From NCBI RefSeq assembly GCF_049800775.1, contig NZ_JBNAFR010000007.1, positions 62,001 to 126,000 on the forward strand: 64,000 bases of DNA, given 5' to 3'. Each line of letters begins with the position of its first letter. Position 1 is the stretch's first letter. Under the pieces are notes generated by a model, which saw nothing but the letters and a program-made list of their open reading frames with translations, ran no database searches and had not been told where the DNA came from. The stretch comes from Dinoroseobacter sp049800775 (lineage in GTDB: Bacteria > Pseudomonadota > Alphaproteobacteria > Rhodobacterales > Rhodobacteraceae). Below, in pieces: positions 17,213-25,947 of this stretch. Made by a program: the position numbers and the translations under genes.

Positions 17213-18411
17213 GGCAGGAGGCGGACCAGGATCGCTTTGAGATAGCCCGTCTCGCCAAGCTGGGCATGAAGCGGGTGGTCCGGGCCCGCTCCGCCCGTAT
17301 AGAGGATCTGCGCGCTGCGCCCGGCGCGCCCGATGCCCCGCAGGCACGAAGACCGAAACTTCGGCAGCTCGGCCGCATGGGAGCAGGAACACAGCATCAG
17401 CGCGCCGCCCGGGGCCACCAATGGCGCGGCGAGACGGGCGACCCGTTCATAGGCCCGCAGCCCTTGCTGCAGCGCGGGTTTGGACGGGGCAAAGGCCGGC
17501 GGGTCGCAGACCACCAGATCAAACAGCGCGCCCTCGGCATTCAGCGCTTCGAGCGCGGCGAAGGCGTCGGATTTCCGGGTCTCGAACCGATCGGCCACGC
17601 CCATGGCAGCCGCCCCCTCGGCGGCCAGCTCCAGCGCGGCGGCGGAGCCATCCACCGCGAGCGCGGTCTCGGCACCCGCCGCGAGCGCGGCAAGCCCGAA
17701 CCCGCCCACATGGCTGAACACATCGAGCACGCGGCCGCCCCGGCCCATCTTGGCCGCAAAGGCATGGTTCGGGCGTTGGTCATAGAAGAGGCCGGTTTTC
17801 TGACCTGCGGCCAGATCGGCGATGTAGATCGCACCGTTCATCGGGACTTCGACCCGGTCGGGCGGGGTGCCCAGCAAGGGCAGGCTGACATCGTCGAGCC
17901 CTTCGAGCTTGCGGGTCCGGCCCGAGGCGGATTTCAGGATGTGGCGCACGCCGGTTACGGCTTGCAGCGCGGCGGTCAGATCCTCCAACCGGCTCTCGAG
18001 CCAGGCGGCGTTCGGTTGCAGCACACAGGTATCGCCGAACCGATCGATGATCAGCCCGGGCAGGCCATCGCCTTCGGCATGGACGAGACGGTAATAGGGG
18101 GTGGTATAGAGTTGCTCGCGCAGGCGCAGGGCGGCGCCGAGACGCGCGGTGAACCAGTCCCGGTCGATCCGGGCCTCCAGATCGCGGTCCAGCATCCGTG
18201 CGATGATCTTGGAGCCCGGCGAGACGGCGGCGAGCCCCAGCGGCGTGCGCTCTGCATCTTCGAGAATGGCGACACTGCCCGGGGCGAGGGCTTTTGTCCG
18301 GCGGTCCGTGACCAGATCGTCGGCATAGACCCATGGCGCGCCATGGCGCAGGGCGCGGGCGTCGGCTTTGGGTTTCAGGCGAATGCGGGGCAGGGAGGAG
18401 GAGTCGGACAT
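17209..18411 (-). CDS. Class I SAM-dependent rRNA methyltransferase, RlmI-like
   Basis: The 400-residue protein has an N-terminal PUA-type RNA-binding domain (about 1-80, including APWVYADDL), then an EEHEE-like linker and a Rossmann methyltransferase domain. The latter shows GLFYDQRPNH, VLDVFSHVGGFGLAALAAGA (SAM binding, about 227-246), DLVVCDPPAFAP (catalytic DPPAF) and LCSCSH. This is the YccW/RlmI family, which makes m5C in 23S rRNA in E. coli; the exact base here is unproven. The start is ATG 18411 (MSDSSSLPRI). The PIN gene follows with a 4-nt overlap. Confidence 0.9.
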   Translation of the reverse strand: MSDSSSLPRIRLKPKADARALRHGAPWVYADDLVTDRRTKALAPGSVAILEDAERTPLGLAAVSPGSKIIARMLDRDLEARIDRDWFTARLGAALRLREQLYTTPYYRLVHAEGDGLPGLIIDRFGDTCVLQPNAAWLESRLEDLTAALQAVTGVRHILKSASGRTRKLEGLDDVSLPLLGTPPDRVEVPMNGAIYIADLAAGQKTGLFYDQRPNHAFAAKMGRGGRVLDVFSHVGGFGLAALAAGAETALAVDGSAAALELAAEGAAAMGVADRFETRKSDAFAALEALNAEGALFDLVVCDPPAFAPSKPALQQGLRAYERVARLAAPLVAPGGALMLCSCSHAAELPKFRSSCLRGIGRAGRSAQILYTGGAGPDHPLHAQLGETGYLKAILVRLLP

Positions 18412-18502
18412 GCGCTTCCCTATCCTGCCTCGCAAGTCTGGGAAAGGGCGCAAGCGACTTGGCCCGCGTGGCGTGTCGCGCGGTCAGCCGCGCGACGCCC
18501 GA

Positions 18503-18661
18503 TCAGCTGGCGCTGGGGGATTTGCCGAAATGCAGGTGGTCGCCGAGCCAGGTCCAGGCGCTGCGGAAGGCAGCTGCAGTGGCTTGGGCACGCAGGTCAT
18601 GGGCTTGACGCTCGACTGCGGTCAGGTCGACGGGTTCGCGATGGGCAACAACGGTTTTCAT
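18503..18661 (-). CDS. 52-residue small protein
   Basis: A short frame beginning MKTVVAHREPVDLTAVERQA and continuing with an Ala/Arg-rich helix (HDLRAQATAAAFRSAWTWLG). It has GGAG about 8 nt before the ATG. The layout, an N-terminal disordered arm followed by a helix with LRAQA and a tryptophan-containing end, is like the short proteins of roughly 50 residues common in Rhodobacterales. No membrane segment. Coding status rests on the ribosome site and amphipathic composition; function unknown. Confidence 0.6.
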   Translation of the reverse strand: MKTVVAHREPVDLTAVERQAHDLRAQATAAAFRSAWTWLGDHLHFGKSPSAS

Positions 18662-18853
18662 ATCATCTACTCCGGCTTGGTTGTCCTTGATTTACGCTGC
18701 AGTGCCGCATTCGAGTAGGGGTGGTCTTTGCATGCCCGCTATGGCGTTTGTGCAATGGCACGTCCCGGCCCGTTCCGGGGTGCTGTGCACAAGCCCGCGC
18801 AGACCGTTGCCCCCTGCGCGGGGGGCGCTATCGTTCTTTCAGTCTCATGGCCA

Positions 18854-18882
18854 TTGCGAAGTTAGCGCTAACGGTCTAAGAC
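18854..18882 (+). promoter_or_regulatory. edd promoter with GTTAGCGCTAAC operator in its spacer
   Basis: TTGCGA and TAAGAC are separated by exactly 17 nt, and the perfect 12-bp palindrome GTTAGCGCTAAC (18861-18872) fills most of that spacer. Such a site would block RNA polymerase. The sequence resembles the operator of CceR, the LacI-family carbon regulator of Rhodobacter sphaeroides, which represses Entner-Doudoroff genes. It lies 47 nt upstream of the edd ATG. Variants of the site occur before both gap genes and a DUF1127-like gene. Confidence 0.8.
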
Positions 18883-18919
18883 GCGCCCCATAGTCGCGTG
18901 ATGCGGAGGGAAGACATCC

Positions 18920-20725
18920 ATGGCACTCCATAACACTGTTCACGAGGTCACCGCCCGTATCGAGGCGCGCAGTGCAGAGGCGCGCGCGACCTATCTCGAA
19001 CGGATGCGGCGCGCCGCCGAAGACGGGCCGCGCCGCGCGCATCTGAGCTGTGGCAACCAGGCCCATGCCTATGCGGCCATGGGCGGAGACAAGGACGCCC
19101 TCGTCGCCGAGCGCAGCGCCAATATCGGGATTGTCACCGCCTATAACGACATGCTCAGCGCGCATCAGCCGTTCCAGACCTATCCGGACCGGATCAAGGA
19201 GGCCGCCCGCCGCGTCGGCGCCACGGCGCAGGTTGCTGGCGGTGTACCGGCCATGTGCGACGGGGTCACCCAGGGTCAGGCCGGGATGGAGCTCAGCCTG
19301 TTCTCGCGCGACGTGATCGCGCTCGCCACGGGCGTGGCGCTCAGCCACAACACCTTTGACGCGGCGGCCTATCTCGGGGTGTGTGACAAGATCGTGCCCG
19401 GGCTCGTGATCGCGGCGGCGACCTTCGGCTACCTGCCGGGCGTCTTCATTCCGGCCGGGCCTATGGTCAGCGGCCTGCCGAATGACGAGAAGGCCAAGGT
19501 GCGCCAGCAATTTGCCACGGGCGAGATCGGGCGCGACAAGCTGATGGAGGCCGAGATGGCCTCCTATCACGGACCGGGCACCTGCACCTTTTACGGGACC
19601 GCGAATTCGAACCAGATGCTGATGGAGTTCATGGGGCTCCACCTGCCGGGCGCGTCCTTCGTCAATCCGGGCACGCCCCTGCGCGAGGCCCTGACCGACG
19701 CCGCGACCGAGCGGCTGGCTGCGGTGACGATGCTGGGCAATGATTACCGCCCGGTCTGCGATGTGCTGGATGCCAAGGCGTTTGTGAACGGTCTTGTGGG
19801 GCTGATGGCCACCGGGGGCTCGACCAACCTCGTGATCCACCTGCCTGCCATGGCGCGGGCAGCGGGCGTGTTGCTCGACCTGCAGGATTTCGCGGATCTG
19901 TCCGAGGTCACGCCGCTCATGGCGCGGGTCTATCCGAACGGTTTGGCGGATGTGAACCATTTCCACGCGGCGGGCGGTCTGTCCTACATGATCGGCGAGC
20001 TGCTGGATGAAGGCCTGCTGCATCCCGACACCAAGACCATCGCCGGGGATGGGCTGGCCGATTACGCGCGCGAGCCCAAGCTGATCGATGGGCAGCTGCG
20101 CTATGAAGACGGGCCGGGCGAGAGCCTGAATGCCAAGATCCTGCGCCCGGCGAGCGATGGTTTCGCGGCGAGCGGTGGTCTCAAGGAGCTGAAGGGCAAT
20201 CTGGGACGCGGGGTGATGAAAGTCTCTGCCGTGGCCCCCGAGCGCCATCTGATCGAGGCCCGCGCCCGGGTTTTTGAAAGCCAGGACGCGGTGAAGGCGG
20301 CGTTCAAAGCGGGTGAATTCACCGAGGATACGGTCGTCATCGTGCGGTTCCAGGGGCCCAAGGCCAATGGCATGCCCGAGCTGCACGCCCTGACCCCGGT
20401 GCTGGCCGTGTTGCAGGACCGTGGGCTGAAGGTCGCGCTGGTCACCGATGGCCGGATGTCCGGTGCATCGGGCAAGGTTCCGGCGGCGATCCATGTCGCC
20501 CCCGAGGCGCTGGATGGCGGGCTGATGGCCAAGGTGCAGACCGGCGACTTGGTGCGCGTGGATGCGGTGAACGGTGTGCTGGAGGTGCTGGAAGACGGCA
20601 TCGAGGACCGCGCCCCGGCCACGCCGGATCTCAGTGCGAATTCCCACGGCATCGGACGCGAGCTGTTCGAAGTGTTCCGCGGCAGCGTCGGCCCGGCGAG
20701 CAGCGGTGCTGGCGTGGTGGTTTAA
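18920..20725 (+). CDS. edd: Phosphogluconate dehydratase
   Basis: The 601-residue protein converts 6-phosphogluconate to 2-keto-3-deoxy-6-phosphogluconate (KDPG), the first committed Entner-Doudoroff step. It belongs to the IlvD/Edd family; iron-sulfur ligands sit in AGGVPAMCDGVTQGQAG (about 112) and GPGTCTFYGTANSNQ (about 219). VTDGRMSGASGKVPAAIHV near the C-terminus (about 513) is the family signature. Length is normal. It is followed 10 nt later by eda, and its promoter carries the GTTAGCGCTAAC operator. Confidence 0.97.
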   Translation: MALHNTVHEVTARIEARSAEARATYLERMRRAAEDGPRRAHLSCGNQAHAYAAMGGDKDALVAERSANIGIVTAYNDMLSAHQPFQTYPDRIKEAARRVGATAQVAGGVPAMCDGVTQGQAGMELSLFSRDVIALATGVALSHNTFDAAAYLGVCDKIVPGLVIAAATFGYLPGVFIPAGPMVSGLPNDEKAKVRQQFATGEIGRDKLMEAEMASYHGPGTCTFYGTANSNQMLMEFMGLHLPGASFVNPGTPLREALTDAATERLAAVTMLGNDYRPVCDVLDAKAFVNGLVGLMATGGSTNLVIHLPAMARAAGVLLDLQDFADLSEVTPLMARVYPNGLADVNHFHAAGGLSYMIGELLDEGLLHPDTKTIAGDGLADYAREPKLIDGQLRYEDGPGESLNAKILRPASDGFAASGGLKELKGNLGRGVMKVSAVAPERHLIEARARVFESQDAVKAAFKAGEFTEDTVVIVRFQGPKANGMPELHALTPVLAVLQDRGLKVALVTDGRMSGASGKVPAAIHVAPEALDGGLMAKVQTGDLVRVDAVNGVLEVLEDGIEDRAPATPDLSANSHGIGRELFEVFRGSVGPASSGAGVVV

Positions 20726-20735
20726 GGAGAGCGAC

Positions 20736-21377
20736 ATGACCCCGAGCGAAGCAAGCGCCCAGGCGCGCGATATCTGTGGTCTGGCGCCGGTCATCCCGGT
20801 GCTGGTCATCCATGATCTGGCCCATGCACGGCCCCTGGCCGAGGCGTTGGTCGCGGGCGGTTTGCCCGCGCTGGAGGTCACGCTGCGCACCCCTGTGGCG
20901 CTCGAGGCGATTGCCGAGATGGCAGCGGTCGAAGGCGGGGTCGTCGGGGCAGGGACCCTGCTGACCCCTGCGGATGTGGCGGCGGCCAAGGCGGCTGGCG
21001 CGCTCTTCGGGGTTTCGCCGGGGGCGACGCCGACACTGCTGGACGCGGCCGAGGCTGCGGATCTGCCGATGCTGCCCGGCGCGGCGACCTCGACCGAGGT
21101 GATGGCCCTGCTGGAGCGTGGCTATACCGTGCAGAAGTTCTTTCCCGCCGAGGCCAATGGCGGCGCGCCTGCGCTGAAATCCATCGGCGCGCCCCTGCCG
21201 CAGGTGTCGTTCTGCCCCACGGGGGGCGTGTCTCTGGCCAATGCACCGACCTATCTGAGCCTGTCCAATACGCTCTGCGTCGGCGGCTCCTGGGTCGCGC
21301 CGGCGGCCCTGATGGAGGCCGGCGACTGGGCCGGCATCACGAAACTGGCGGCAGAAGCGGCAGAATTGCCACGCTGA
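20736..21377 (+). CDS. eda: KDPG/KHG aldolase
   Basis: The 213-residue (beta/alpha)8 aldolase cleaves KDPG to pyruvate and glyceraldehyde 3-phosphate. Visible are ALEVTLRTPVALEAI (with the catalytic Glu region, about 49), GAGTLLT (about 70), and the Schiff-base lysine in YTVQKFFPAE (about 133). The true start is ATG 20736, behind AAGGAGA; the frame is open further upstream inside edd. Two-gene operon with edd. Confidence 0.97.
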   Translation: MTPSEASAQARDICGLAPVIPVLVIHDLAHARPLAEALVAGGLPALEVTLRTPVALEAIAEMAAVEGGVVGAGTLLTPADVAAAKAAGALFGVSPGATPTLLDAAEAADLPMLPGAATSTEVMALLERGYTVQKFFPAEANGGAPALKSIGAPLPQVSFCPTGGVSLANAPTYLSLSNTLCVGGSWVAPAALMEAGDWAGITKLAAEAAELPR

Positions 21378-21595
21378 TCGGGCATCCGACTGCGACAAAA
21401 TCGCTAAAATCCGTCCGATCCCCGCGCGCGTTACAAAAAAGTCGTTTTTCACTCACGGAACGTTAACGGGGCTCTGGCATCACAGCCGGGCAGATCAGTG
21501 GCTACGGTGCGTTTCGTTGCCCGAGGCTATTTCATGTGTGTTCCCGCCTCGCTTATCAGTGGGCTGCTGGTCTGCAATCTGCCCGATAGGCCGTC

Positions 21596-22144
21596 CTAGC
21601 CCGCCAGATCTGCCGCCAGCCGTGTTTGCAGATTGCCCAGATCCGTGCAGACCGTGATCATCTCGCGCAGGCTCGGATTGGCAAAGCCCTGGGCGATCAC
21701 GTGATCCACCAGATCGATCAGCGGATCCCAGTATCCCTGAATGTTCAGCAGATACAGAGGTTTGTCATGCAGGCCGAGTTGTCGCCAAGTCAGCACTTCG
21801 AAAAACTCGTCGAGCGATCCGGCCCCGCCCGGCAGCACGACAATGGCGTTCGAGTTGGTGAACATCACCTTCTTGCGCTCATGCATGGTCTCGGTGACGA
21901 CGAACCGGCTGAGGTCGGTTTTACCCACCTCCATCTCCAGAAGATGGGTCGGAATAACCCCGAACGTGTCGCCCCCGGCCTCCTGACAGGCGCGGGCGAC
22001 ATGGCCCATGAGCCCCACATCTCCGGCACCGTAGACCAGCTGATGGCCCGCCTTGGCCAGCCAGCCGCCAAGTGCCGTTGCGGCGGCTTCATAGGCAGGG
22101 TCGCGGCCCGGGCGGGCCCCGCAAAAGACACATATCGAGGCCAT
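21596..22144 (-). CDS. LOG-family protein (putative cytokinin-type phosphoribohydrolase)
   Basis: The 182-residue Rossmann-like protein has the family signature PGGAGSLDEFFEVLTW (about 113) and an N-terminal ICVFCGARPG. LOG proteins hydrolyse nucleoside 5'-monophosphates at the N-glycosidic bond; bacterial members often act as generic nucleotide hydrolases. I favour ATG 22144 (MASICVFCGAR), which has GGAG at 9 nt spacing; ATG 22153 would leave only 1 nt between GGAG and the start. Confidence 0.88.
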   Translation of the reverse strand: MASICVFCGARPGRDPAYEAAATALGGWLAKAGHQLVYGAGDVGLMGHVARACQEAGGDTFGVIPTHLLEMEVGKTDLSRFVVTETMHERKKVMFTNSNAIVVLPGGAGSLDEFFEVLTWRQLGLHDKPLYLLNIQGYWDPLIDLVDHVIAQGFANPSLREMITVCTDLGNLQTRLAADLAG

Positions 22145-22297
22145 ATTTTTCATCTCCGGGGCTGACTGCACTGTCACACGCCTGTGTGATTGACCCTTTC
22201 CCCTTTGTAAACATGTGCATAAGGTACTGTATCTCGCAAAACGCATATGCCTTGCCCGTCATCACCGGGGATGCGCATGCAAAACCGGAGAGCGGAG

Positions 22298-23812
22298 ATG
22301 GGCAGAAGCCATTCACGGACAGCGCGAGGCGGCGGGATGAGCCAGATCCTGTCCGGAGGTCTGACGGCGGCCGTTCTGGTGCTGGCGGGCCTGCTGGCCT
22401 GGGGCGTGCTGAGCCCGGATCCGGAAGACACGTCCGAGACGGCTGCAGTGGATCCGGCGCCTGAAAGCGCGCCCAAGCCCGCCCCCGAGGTAAACCCTGT
22501 GGCAAGCCCCGAGACGAGTTCCGAGACACGCCCAGCGACGAGGTCCGAGGCCGCCTCTGACGCGGCGCCCGTGCTGCCCGCCGCTCCGCCCGCAAAGGTT
22601 GAAGAGGCGCCGCAACCGGCCCCCACTCAGAGCGCGGTCGCCCCCGCGGATCCAGTTGCCGAGCCAGCAGAGCCTGAGTTGGCAACCGCCGCGCCGGACC
22701 CGCAACCCGCCCCATCTGATACCGCCGAGGCCGCCGACGATGCACCGGCCTTTGACGTGATCCGCGTGGACCCGGCCGGTGGCGCCGTGGTGGCCGGCAG
22801 TGCTGCGCCCGGAGAGACGGTCCGTGTCCTTGTGGATGGCGAGATGGTGGCCGAAACAACGGCGGACCGTCGCGGCAATTTCGTGGCTCTGTTCGATCTC
22901 GCCCCGTCGCAAGCGGCGCGGTCCATGACGCTCGAGGCCGAATGGACGTCGGGCGCTGTGATGGCCTCGAAGGAAACCGCGCTGGTGTCGCCCTTTGCCG
23001 GGCCCATCGCCCAAGCGCCTGCGGCCCCGCAGGCGATCCTGCGCGCCGATGCCACGCAGCCCCCGTCGATCGAGACCGAGTGTCCCCCGACGGCGGGACA
23101 GAGCGCGTCCGCGCTGTCCGATACGGACAGCGCCACGACCCCCGAAACCGCGCCGGAGCAAACCTTGGTCGCCGAAGCGCCGCAGGTGGTGATCGTCTCC
23201 GAGGCCGGAGTTGCGCGCCCCGCCGCTCCACGCGCGCAGCCCGCGCGCCCGGGTGTGCCGCAATCGCGCAACGTGGTGATCGATACGATCTCCTATGATG
23301 CGGGGGGCGAGGTCATCCTGCTGGGTCGGGCCGTGCCAGGACGCGAGGTGCGGATCTATCTCAACAATGCACTGGCCCACCGGGCCTCCGTTGCCGAGGC
23401 CGGGATCTGGCAGGCGCGGGTGACGGGGATCAAGAGCGGGCTCTACACCTTGCGCGCCGATGAGGTGGACGCCAATGGCGCCGTGCTGTCCCGGTTCGAA
23501 ACGCCGTTCGAGCGGGCGATCCCCGAAGATGCGGTGCGCGCCGCCGCCGCCACCCAATCCGCCGAGCAACCCGCAGACGACAGCACCGCCGTCCCAACGG
23601 ATGCCGCACCCACTGAGCCCGAGGGCCCCGAGACCGCGCGCTCCGTCGCGGGGATCGTGACCGTGCAGCCGGGCTTCACCCTGTGGCAGATCGCGCGGGA
23701 GAATTACGGCGAGGGCACCCAGTTCGTCCGGGTGTTCGACGCCAATCGCGATCGGATCCGCAATCCGGACCTGATCTATCCCGGTCAGGTCTTTACGGTC
23801 CCCGAGCCCTAA
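22298..23812 (+). CDS. Membrane-anchored Ig-like/LysM-domain protein
   Basis: An approximately 504-residue protein with one membrane segment (LSGGLTAAVLVLAGLLAWGV, about 16-36) and a long Pro/Ala/Glu-rich linker (to about 145) that would span the periplasm. Two beta-sandwich (Ig-like) modules follow, near 147-212 (VDPAGGAVVAGSAAPGETV) and 325-400 (DAGGEVILLGRAVPGREVRI). The C-terminal LysM runs from about 450 (TVQPGFTLWQIARENYGEG) to the end (NPDLIYPGQVFTVPEP). LysM binds peptidoglycan, so it probably links inner membrane and wall. Starts at 22247, 22277 and 22337 are also possible. Confidence 0.8.
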   Translation: MGRSHSRTARGGGMSQILSGGLTAAVLVLAGLLAWGVLSPDPEDTSETAAVDPAPESAPKPAPEVNPVASPETSSETRPATRSEAASDAAPVLPAAPPAKVEEAPQPAPTQSAVAPADPVAEPAEPELATAAPDPQPAPSDTAEAADDAPAFDVIRVDPAGGAVVAGSAAPGETVRVLVDGEMVAETTADRRGNFVALFDLAPSQAARSMTLEAEWTSGAVMASKETALVSPFAGPIAQAPAAPQAILRADATQPPSIETECPPTAGQSASALSDTDSATTPETAPEQTLVAEAPQVVIVSEAGVARPAAPRAQPARPGVPQSRNVVIDTISYDAGGEVILLGRAVPGREVRIYLNNALAHRASVAEAGIWQARVTGIKSGLYTLRADEVDANGAVLSRFETPFERAIPEDAVRAAAATQSAEQPADDSTAVPTDAAPTEPEGPETARSVAGIVTVQPGFTLWQIARENYGEGTQFVRVFDANRDRIRNPDLIYPGQVFTVPEP

Positions 23813-23854
23813 GCCCTCTGGCCTTCCGCCGGCGCACTGTCTAGGTTGCCGCCC

Positions 23855-25687
23855 ATGCGCGGTGCCCGACTTTCTGACGAACCCAGTGACAGTGAAACAC
23901 GACGTTCCGGCTGGATGGTGATCCGCCGCGTGGCACCTTATCTCTGGCCCGACAGCATGCCTTGGGTGAAACGCCGGGTGGTGCTGGCCATGGCAGCGCT
24001 GGTCATGGCCAAGCTGATCGCCGTGGGCACGCCCTTTTTCTACAAACTCGCCGTGGATGCGCTTGCGGGTGATGCGCCTTCGGGGCCGATGCTACTGGCG
24101 GTGGGGGCGGTCGGGCTGACCGTGGCCTATGGCATGGCCCGGCTGATGACCGTGGGCTTCCAGCAGCTGCGCGATGTCATCTTTGCCAAGGTCGGACAAC
24201 GTGCGCTGCGCACGCTGGCGCTCGAGACCTTCACCCATATTCACCGGCTGTCCATGCGCTATCACATCACGCGCAAGACCGGCGGACTCAGCCGGATCAT
24301 CGAGCGCGGGGTGAAAGGGGTCGAGTTCCTCTTGCGGTTCATGCTGTTCTCGATCGGGCCGCTGATCCTCGAGCTTTCGCTCATCTCGATCATCCTGTTC
24401 GTCTATTTCGATGCGAGCTATCTGCTGGTCGTGGCGGCCACCATCGCGCTCTATGTGGCGTTCACCTTCAAGGTCACGGAATGGCGCGTGCGGATCCGGC
24501 GCGAGATGAACCGGCAGGACACCGACGCGAACCAGAAGGCCATCGATAGTCTGCTCAATTTCGAGACCGTCAAGTATTTCGGGGCCGAGCGGCGCGAGGC
24601 GGAGCGGTATGACGGCGCCATGGAGGGCTATGAAGCGGCGGCCCTGCGCACGAGCTATACGCTGGGCTTTCTGAATTTCGGCCAGTCCGTCCTGATCACC
24701 TCGGGACTGGTGGGGGTGATGGTTCTGGCCGCGCTCGGGGTGCAGCGCGGCGATCTGACCGTGGGCGATTTCGTCATGGTCAACGCCTATATGCTGCAGA
24801 TCACCCAGCCGCTGAATTTCCTCGGAACAGTGTATCGCGAGATCCGGCAGGCGCTGATCGATATGGGCGACATGTTCGACCTGCTGGAGCAGCCCGCCGA
24901 GGTCCAGGACAAGCCGGATGCCCCCGAGATCCGCGTGACGGGCGGCGAGGTGGTGCTGGAGGACGTTGTCTTTGGTTATGACGCCGCGCGGCCCATCCTC
25001 AAGGGGGTCAGCCTGCGCGTGGGGGCTGGGCAGACCATCGCCATTGTCGGGCCCTCGGGATCGGGCAAGTCGACCATCGGGCGGCTGCTCTTCCGGTTCT
25101 ACGATGTCTCAGAGGGCGCGCTGCGGATCGACGGACAGGATGTGCGCGACATCACGCAGGAGAGCTTGCACGCGCAGATCGGTGTCGTGCCCCAGGACAC
25201 GGTGCTCTTCAATGACACGATCTACTACAACATCGCCTATGGCCGCCCCGACGCGAGCCGTTCCGCGATCGAGGCGGCGGCGCGGGCCGCGAAGATCCAT
25301 GACTTCATCCAGACATTGCCCGAGGGCTACGAGACCAAGGTGGGCGAGCGCGGACTGAAACTGTCCGGTGGTGAGAAGCAGCGGGTCGGCATCGCGCGGA
25401 CGCTTCTCAAGGACCCGCCGATCCTGCTGCTGGATGAGGCGACCTCCGCGCTCGATAGCGAGACGGAGCGGGATATTCAGGACAGCCTTGCCGCCATGGG
25501 CGAGGGGCGCAGTGTGATCATGATCGCGCACCGGCTTTCCACGGTGGTCGAGGCGGATCTGATCATCGTGCTGGAAAACGGCGTGGTGGTGGAGCAAGGC
25601 ACCCATGAGGCCCTTGTGGGCAATGGCGGGCGCTACGCTGCCATGTGGACGCGGCAGCTGTCAGAGCCGGATGCGGATGCAGCGTAA
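23855..25687 (+). CDS. Atm1-type ABC exporter (fused permease-ATPase)
   Basis: The 610-residue half-transporter has six membrane helices in the first 320 residues, and a nucleotide-binding domain with Walker A GPSGSGKST (about 398), Q-loop VVPQDTVLFND, signature LSGGEKQR (about 504) and Walker B ILLLDEATSALDS. The sequences NRQDTDANQKAIDSLLNFET (just after the third helix) and FEAVKYF-type (here FETVKYFGAE) are typical of Atm1/HMT1 exporters, which move glutathione-bound metal or sulfur species. It works as a homodimer. The start is ATG 23855. Confidence 0.9.
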   Translation: MRGARLSDEPSDSETRRSGWMVIRRVAPYLWPDSMPWVKRRVVLAMAALVMAKLIAVGTPFFYKLAVDALAGDAPSGPMLLAVGAVGLTVAYGMARLMTVGFQQLRDVIFAKVGQRALRTLALETFTHIHRLSMRYHITRKTGGLSRIIERGVKGVEFLLRFMLFSIGPLILELSLISIILFVYFDASYLLVVAATIALYVAFTFKVTEWRVRIRREMNRQDTDANQKAIDSLLNFETVKYFGAERREAERYDGAMEGYEAAALRTSYTLGFLNFGQSVLITSGLVGVMVLAALGVQRGDLTVGDFVMVNAYMLQITQPLNFLGTVYREIRQALIDMGDMFDLLEQPAEVQDKPDAPEIRVTGGEVVLEDVVFGYDAARPILKGVSLRVGAGQTIAIVGPSGSGKSTIGRLLFRFYDVSEGALRIDGQDVRDITQESLHAQIGVVPQDTVLFNDTIYYNIAYGRPDASRSAIEAAARAAKIHDFIQTLPEGYETKVGERGLKLSGGEKQRVGIARTLLKDPPILLLDEATSALDSETERDIQDSLAAMGEGRSVIMIAHRLSTVVEADLIIVLENGVVVEQGTHEALVGNGGRYAAMWTRQLSEPDADAA

Positions 25688-25790
25688 GCGTGGGTTGAGG
25701 TCGCGTAGCCGAGCGGCAAGGCGGGCGCGGGTCTGCAAATGCCGGAACGGGGGCTTGCATCTCCGGGCGGTATGGGTTTGAGAAATCGGC

Positions 25791-25820
25791 AAAAAAAAGG
25801 GCCGAGCATAAGCTCGGCCT
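25791..25820 (-). terminator. Strong Rho-independent terminator of the candidate sRNA
   Basis: On the minus strand GGCCGAGC-TTAT-GCTCGGCC is a perfect 8-bp stem followed by C and eight T. It would also catch readthrough from the LysR gene upstream. There is no T-run for + strand transcription. Confidence 0.9.
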
Positions 25821-25863
25821 AAGTCCAACAGGGAGGTATAGAACAACATGCCGTTGTCCTATG
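25791..25863 (-). ncRNA. Candidate trans-acting small RNA with anti-Shine-Dalgarno loop
   Basis: A free-standing transcription unit of about 73 nt: promoter TTGATC-17 nt-TATCTG (25869-25897, minus strand), predicted start near 25863, a short 5' stem (ACAAC/GTTGT), an apparently unpaired segment containing CCTCCC, and a strong terminator with eight U. No convincing open frame fits in it. CU-rich anti-Shine-Dalgarno segments are characteristic of several alphaproteobacterial sRNA families. I cannot assign it to a family. Confidence 0.6.
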
Positions 25864-25868
25864 CACAT

Positions 25869-25897
25869 CAGATAGGACGCGCCTCATTTTCGATCAA
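25869..25897 (-). promoter_or_regulatory. Promoter of the candidate sRNA
   Basis: TTGATC, 17 nt, TATCTG on the minus strand. It lies in the gap between the LysR gene stop and the terminator, where no protein gene needs a promoter. Confidence 0.6.
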
Positions 25898-25919
25898 GAA
25901 TGAAAAATGCCGCAGGTGC

Positions 25920-25943
25920 GCAATTCCGCTATGACGGAATTGC
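25920..25943. repeat. Perfect 9-bp inverted repeat after the LysR gene
   Basis: GCAATTCCG-CTATGA-CGGAATTGC lies 4 nt beyond the LysR stop codon. It could be a U-poor terminator for that gene or an operator for the sRNA promoter just downstream. Confidence 0.6.
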
Positions 25944-25947
25944 ATAG

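Noticed and set aside
18845..20989. 714-codon frame antisense to edd and eda
   Set aside because: Both sense genes carry catalytic motifs and ribosome sites; the antisense frame has none.
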